From NCBI GenBank assembly GCA_024138015.1, contig JAMXBB010000006.1, positions 77,745,057 through 77,809,056 of the forward strand: 64,000 bases of DNA, given 5' to 3'. Below the pieces are notes generated by a model. It ran no database searches, was not told the origin of the DNA, and was given only the letters and a program-made list of their open reading frames with translations. The translations under genes were made by a program, and so were the position numbers. This document shows positions 63,601 to 64,000 of this stretch, piece by piece. Each line of letters opens with the position of its first letter. Within the stretch, counting starts at the first letter, position 1. Source of the DNA: Lumnitzera littorea (Eukaryota > Streptophyta > Magnoliopsida > Myrtales > Combretaceae).

Positions 63601-64000
63601 AACAAAGCAACTAAAAAGGAGGATTACTTGATTTTACTATTGAGAATAGTAGGAGCCCGTTGTATGAGGATTCATAAGAACATTTGGAAAAACATTAGTT
63701 CTCAATAAGATGAATTGTTTGATTTTATGTTCAAGAATAACAAGACTTCCTAACTTAAGGATAACGAAAACTCTTAAATAGTTAAAGCTTCTTTCAAGAA
63801 TAACGAAGGTTCTCGTCGTACAACCTACATTCCTAAACAGAAAGAGTAAGTTGCACGATTGAGGATAGCTAAGGTCCCTAACCTAAGGGTTCTTAAGAAT
63901 TTATGCAGTAATCTTAGTTACAAATAAGATGAACTACTGGATTTTACGATTGAGGACAAGCAAAGCTCCTAATCTAAGGATTGTATGTAACATACGAAAT
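60671..64000. repeat. Array segment 4, open at the right edge
   Basis: Two nearly undisturbed higher-order units, with type-1 monomers at 61,247 and 62,905 (1,658 bp apart), ending in a type-5/6 monomer at the window edge. This is the best stretch from which to derive the consensus. Confidence 0.88.

Larger units (their letters stand above)
36857..64000. repeat. Tandem array with seven-monomer higher-order repeat of about 1.64 kb
   Basis: The array is built of monomers of about 215-228 bp (one type about 305 bp) containing the words TAGCCAAAGCTTCTTTCAAG, GGATTACTTGGTTTCACGAT and TTCCTAATCTAAGGATTCTT. Monomer landmarks in the first copy fall at about 36,866, 37,085, 37,300, 37,528, 37,748, 38,053 and 38,280, and the first type returns at 38,503. 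Start words of type-1 monomers occur at 36,881, 38,522, 43,681, 45,267, 55,344, 56,981, 58,243, 61,247 and 62,905. After subtracting insertions, intact periods are 1,641, 1,637, 1,616 and 1,658 bp. Each monomer also holds two related half-units of about 90 and 132 bp. Monomer lengths are mostly not multiples of three and stops are frequent, so it is not coding. I do not recognise the family. The array runs beyond the right edge. Confidence 0.9.

Noticed and set aside
36857..64000. Array as a CRISPR locus or a repetitive coding gene
   Set aside because: Repeats are about 220 bp and contiguous without unique spacers, monomer lengths mostly break the reading frame, and stops are frequent on both strands.

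Overview
This window is intergenic, repeat-dense DNA from a flowering plant nuclear genome, most likely pericentromeric or other heterochromatin. The evidence is high AT content, the absence of any intact gene, several plant-specific Ty3/gypsy lineages (Athila/Tat-like, a CRM/Reina-style chromovirus, Tekay/Del-like), a Cassandra TRIM carrying 5S rRNA-derived sequence, plant initiator tRNA-Met primer sites, and a large tandem array. I cannot name the species. No functional protein-coding gene, tRNA, CRISPR array or organelle insertion is supported. Every coding signal is a decayed retrotransposon ORF.

Layout. 1-660 is unassigned. 661-16,310 is an old Athila/Tat-like element on the minus strand with a recognisable gag and an Athila-type ORF in the env position but no pol of its own. 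A chromovirus (4,635-14,897, minus strand, both LTRs present) sits between those two parts. That chromovirus is split exactly between gag and protease by a 3,760-bp solo LTR (8,786-12,545) with a perfect 5-bp target duplication. 16,366-29,606 is a plus-strand Tekay/Del-like element. Its long 5' LTR holds another solo LTR (16,835-20,374), it is followed by a tRNA-Met primer site, and its gag and pol are decayed. Its 3' end is cut by further minus-strand LTR copies (29,607-36,850), including a nearly complete one at 29,967-33,747.

From about 36,857 to the right edge lies a tandem array that I do not recognise. Its roughly 220-bp monomers (themselves made of two related half-units) are organised into a seven-monomer higher-order repeat of about 1.64 kb. 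About ten higher-order copies are visible and the array runs out of the window. It is interrupted by a solo LTR (38,538-42,158, duplication GGAGG), by a second LTR of the Tekay-like type (45,804-52,906) that carries yet another solo LTR (48,504-52,224, duplication CCTCC) and abuts a Cassandra element (to 53,431), and by a three-unit tandem TRIM (59,288-60,670, duplication CAAAC).

How the parts fit together: insertions on top of insertions give a relative age order, solo LTRs greatly outnumber intact elements, and the premature stops I checked are mostly C-to-T or G-to-A changes, as expected in long-methylated DNA. The most novel items are the higher-order tandem array with its visible left edge, the tandemly amplified TRIM, and a short non-coding motif conserved in all the long LTRs despite strong divergence elsewhere.
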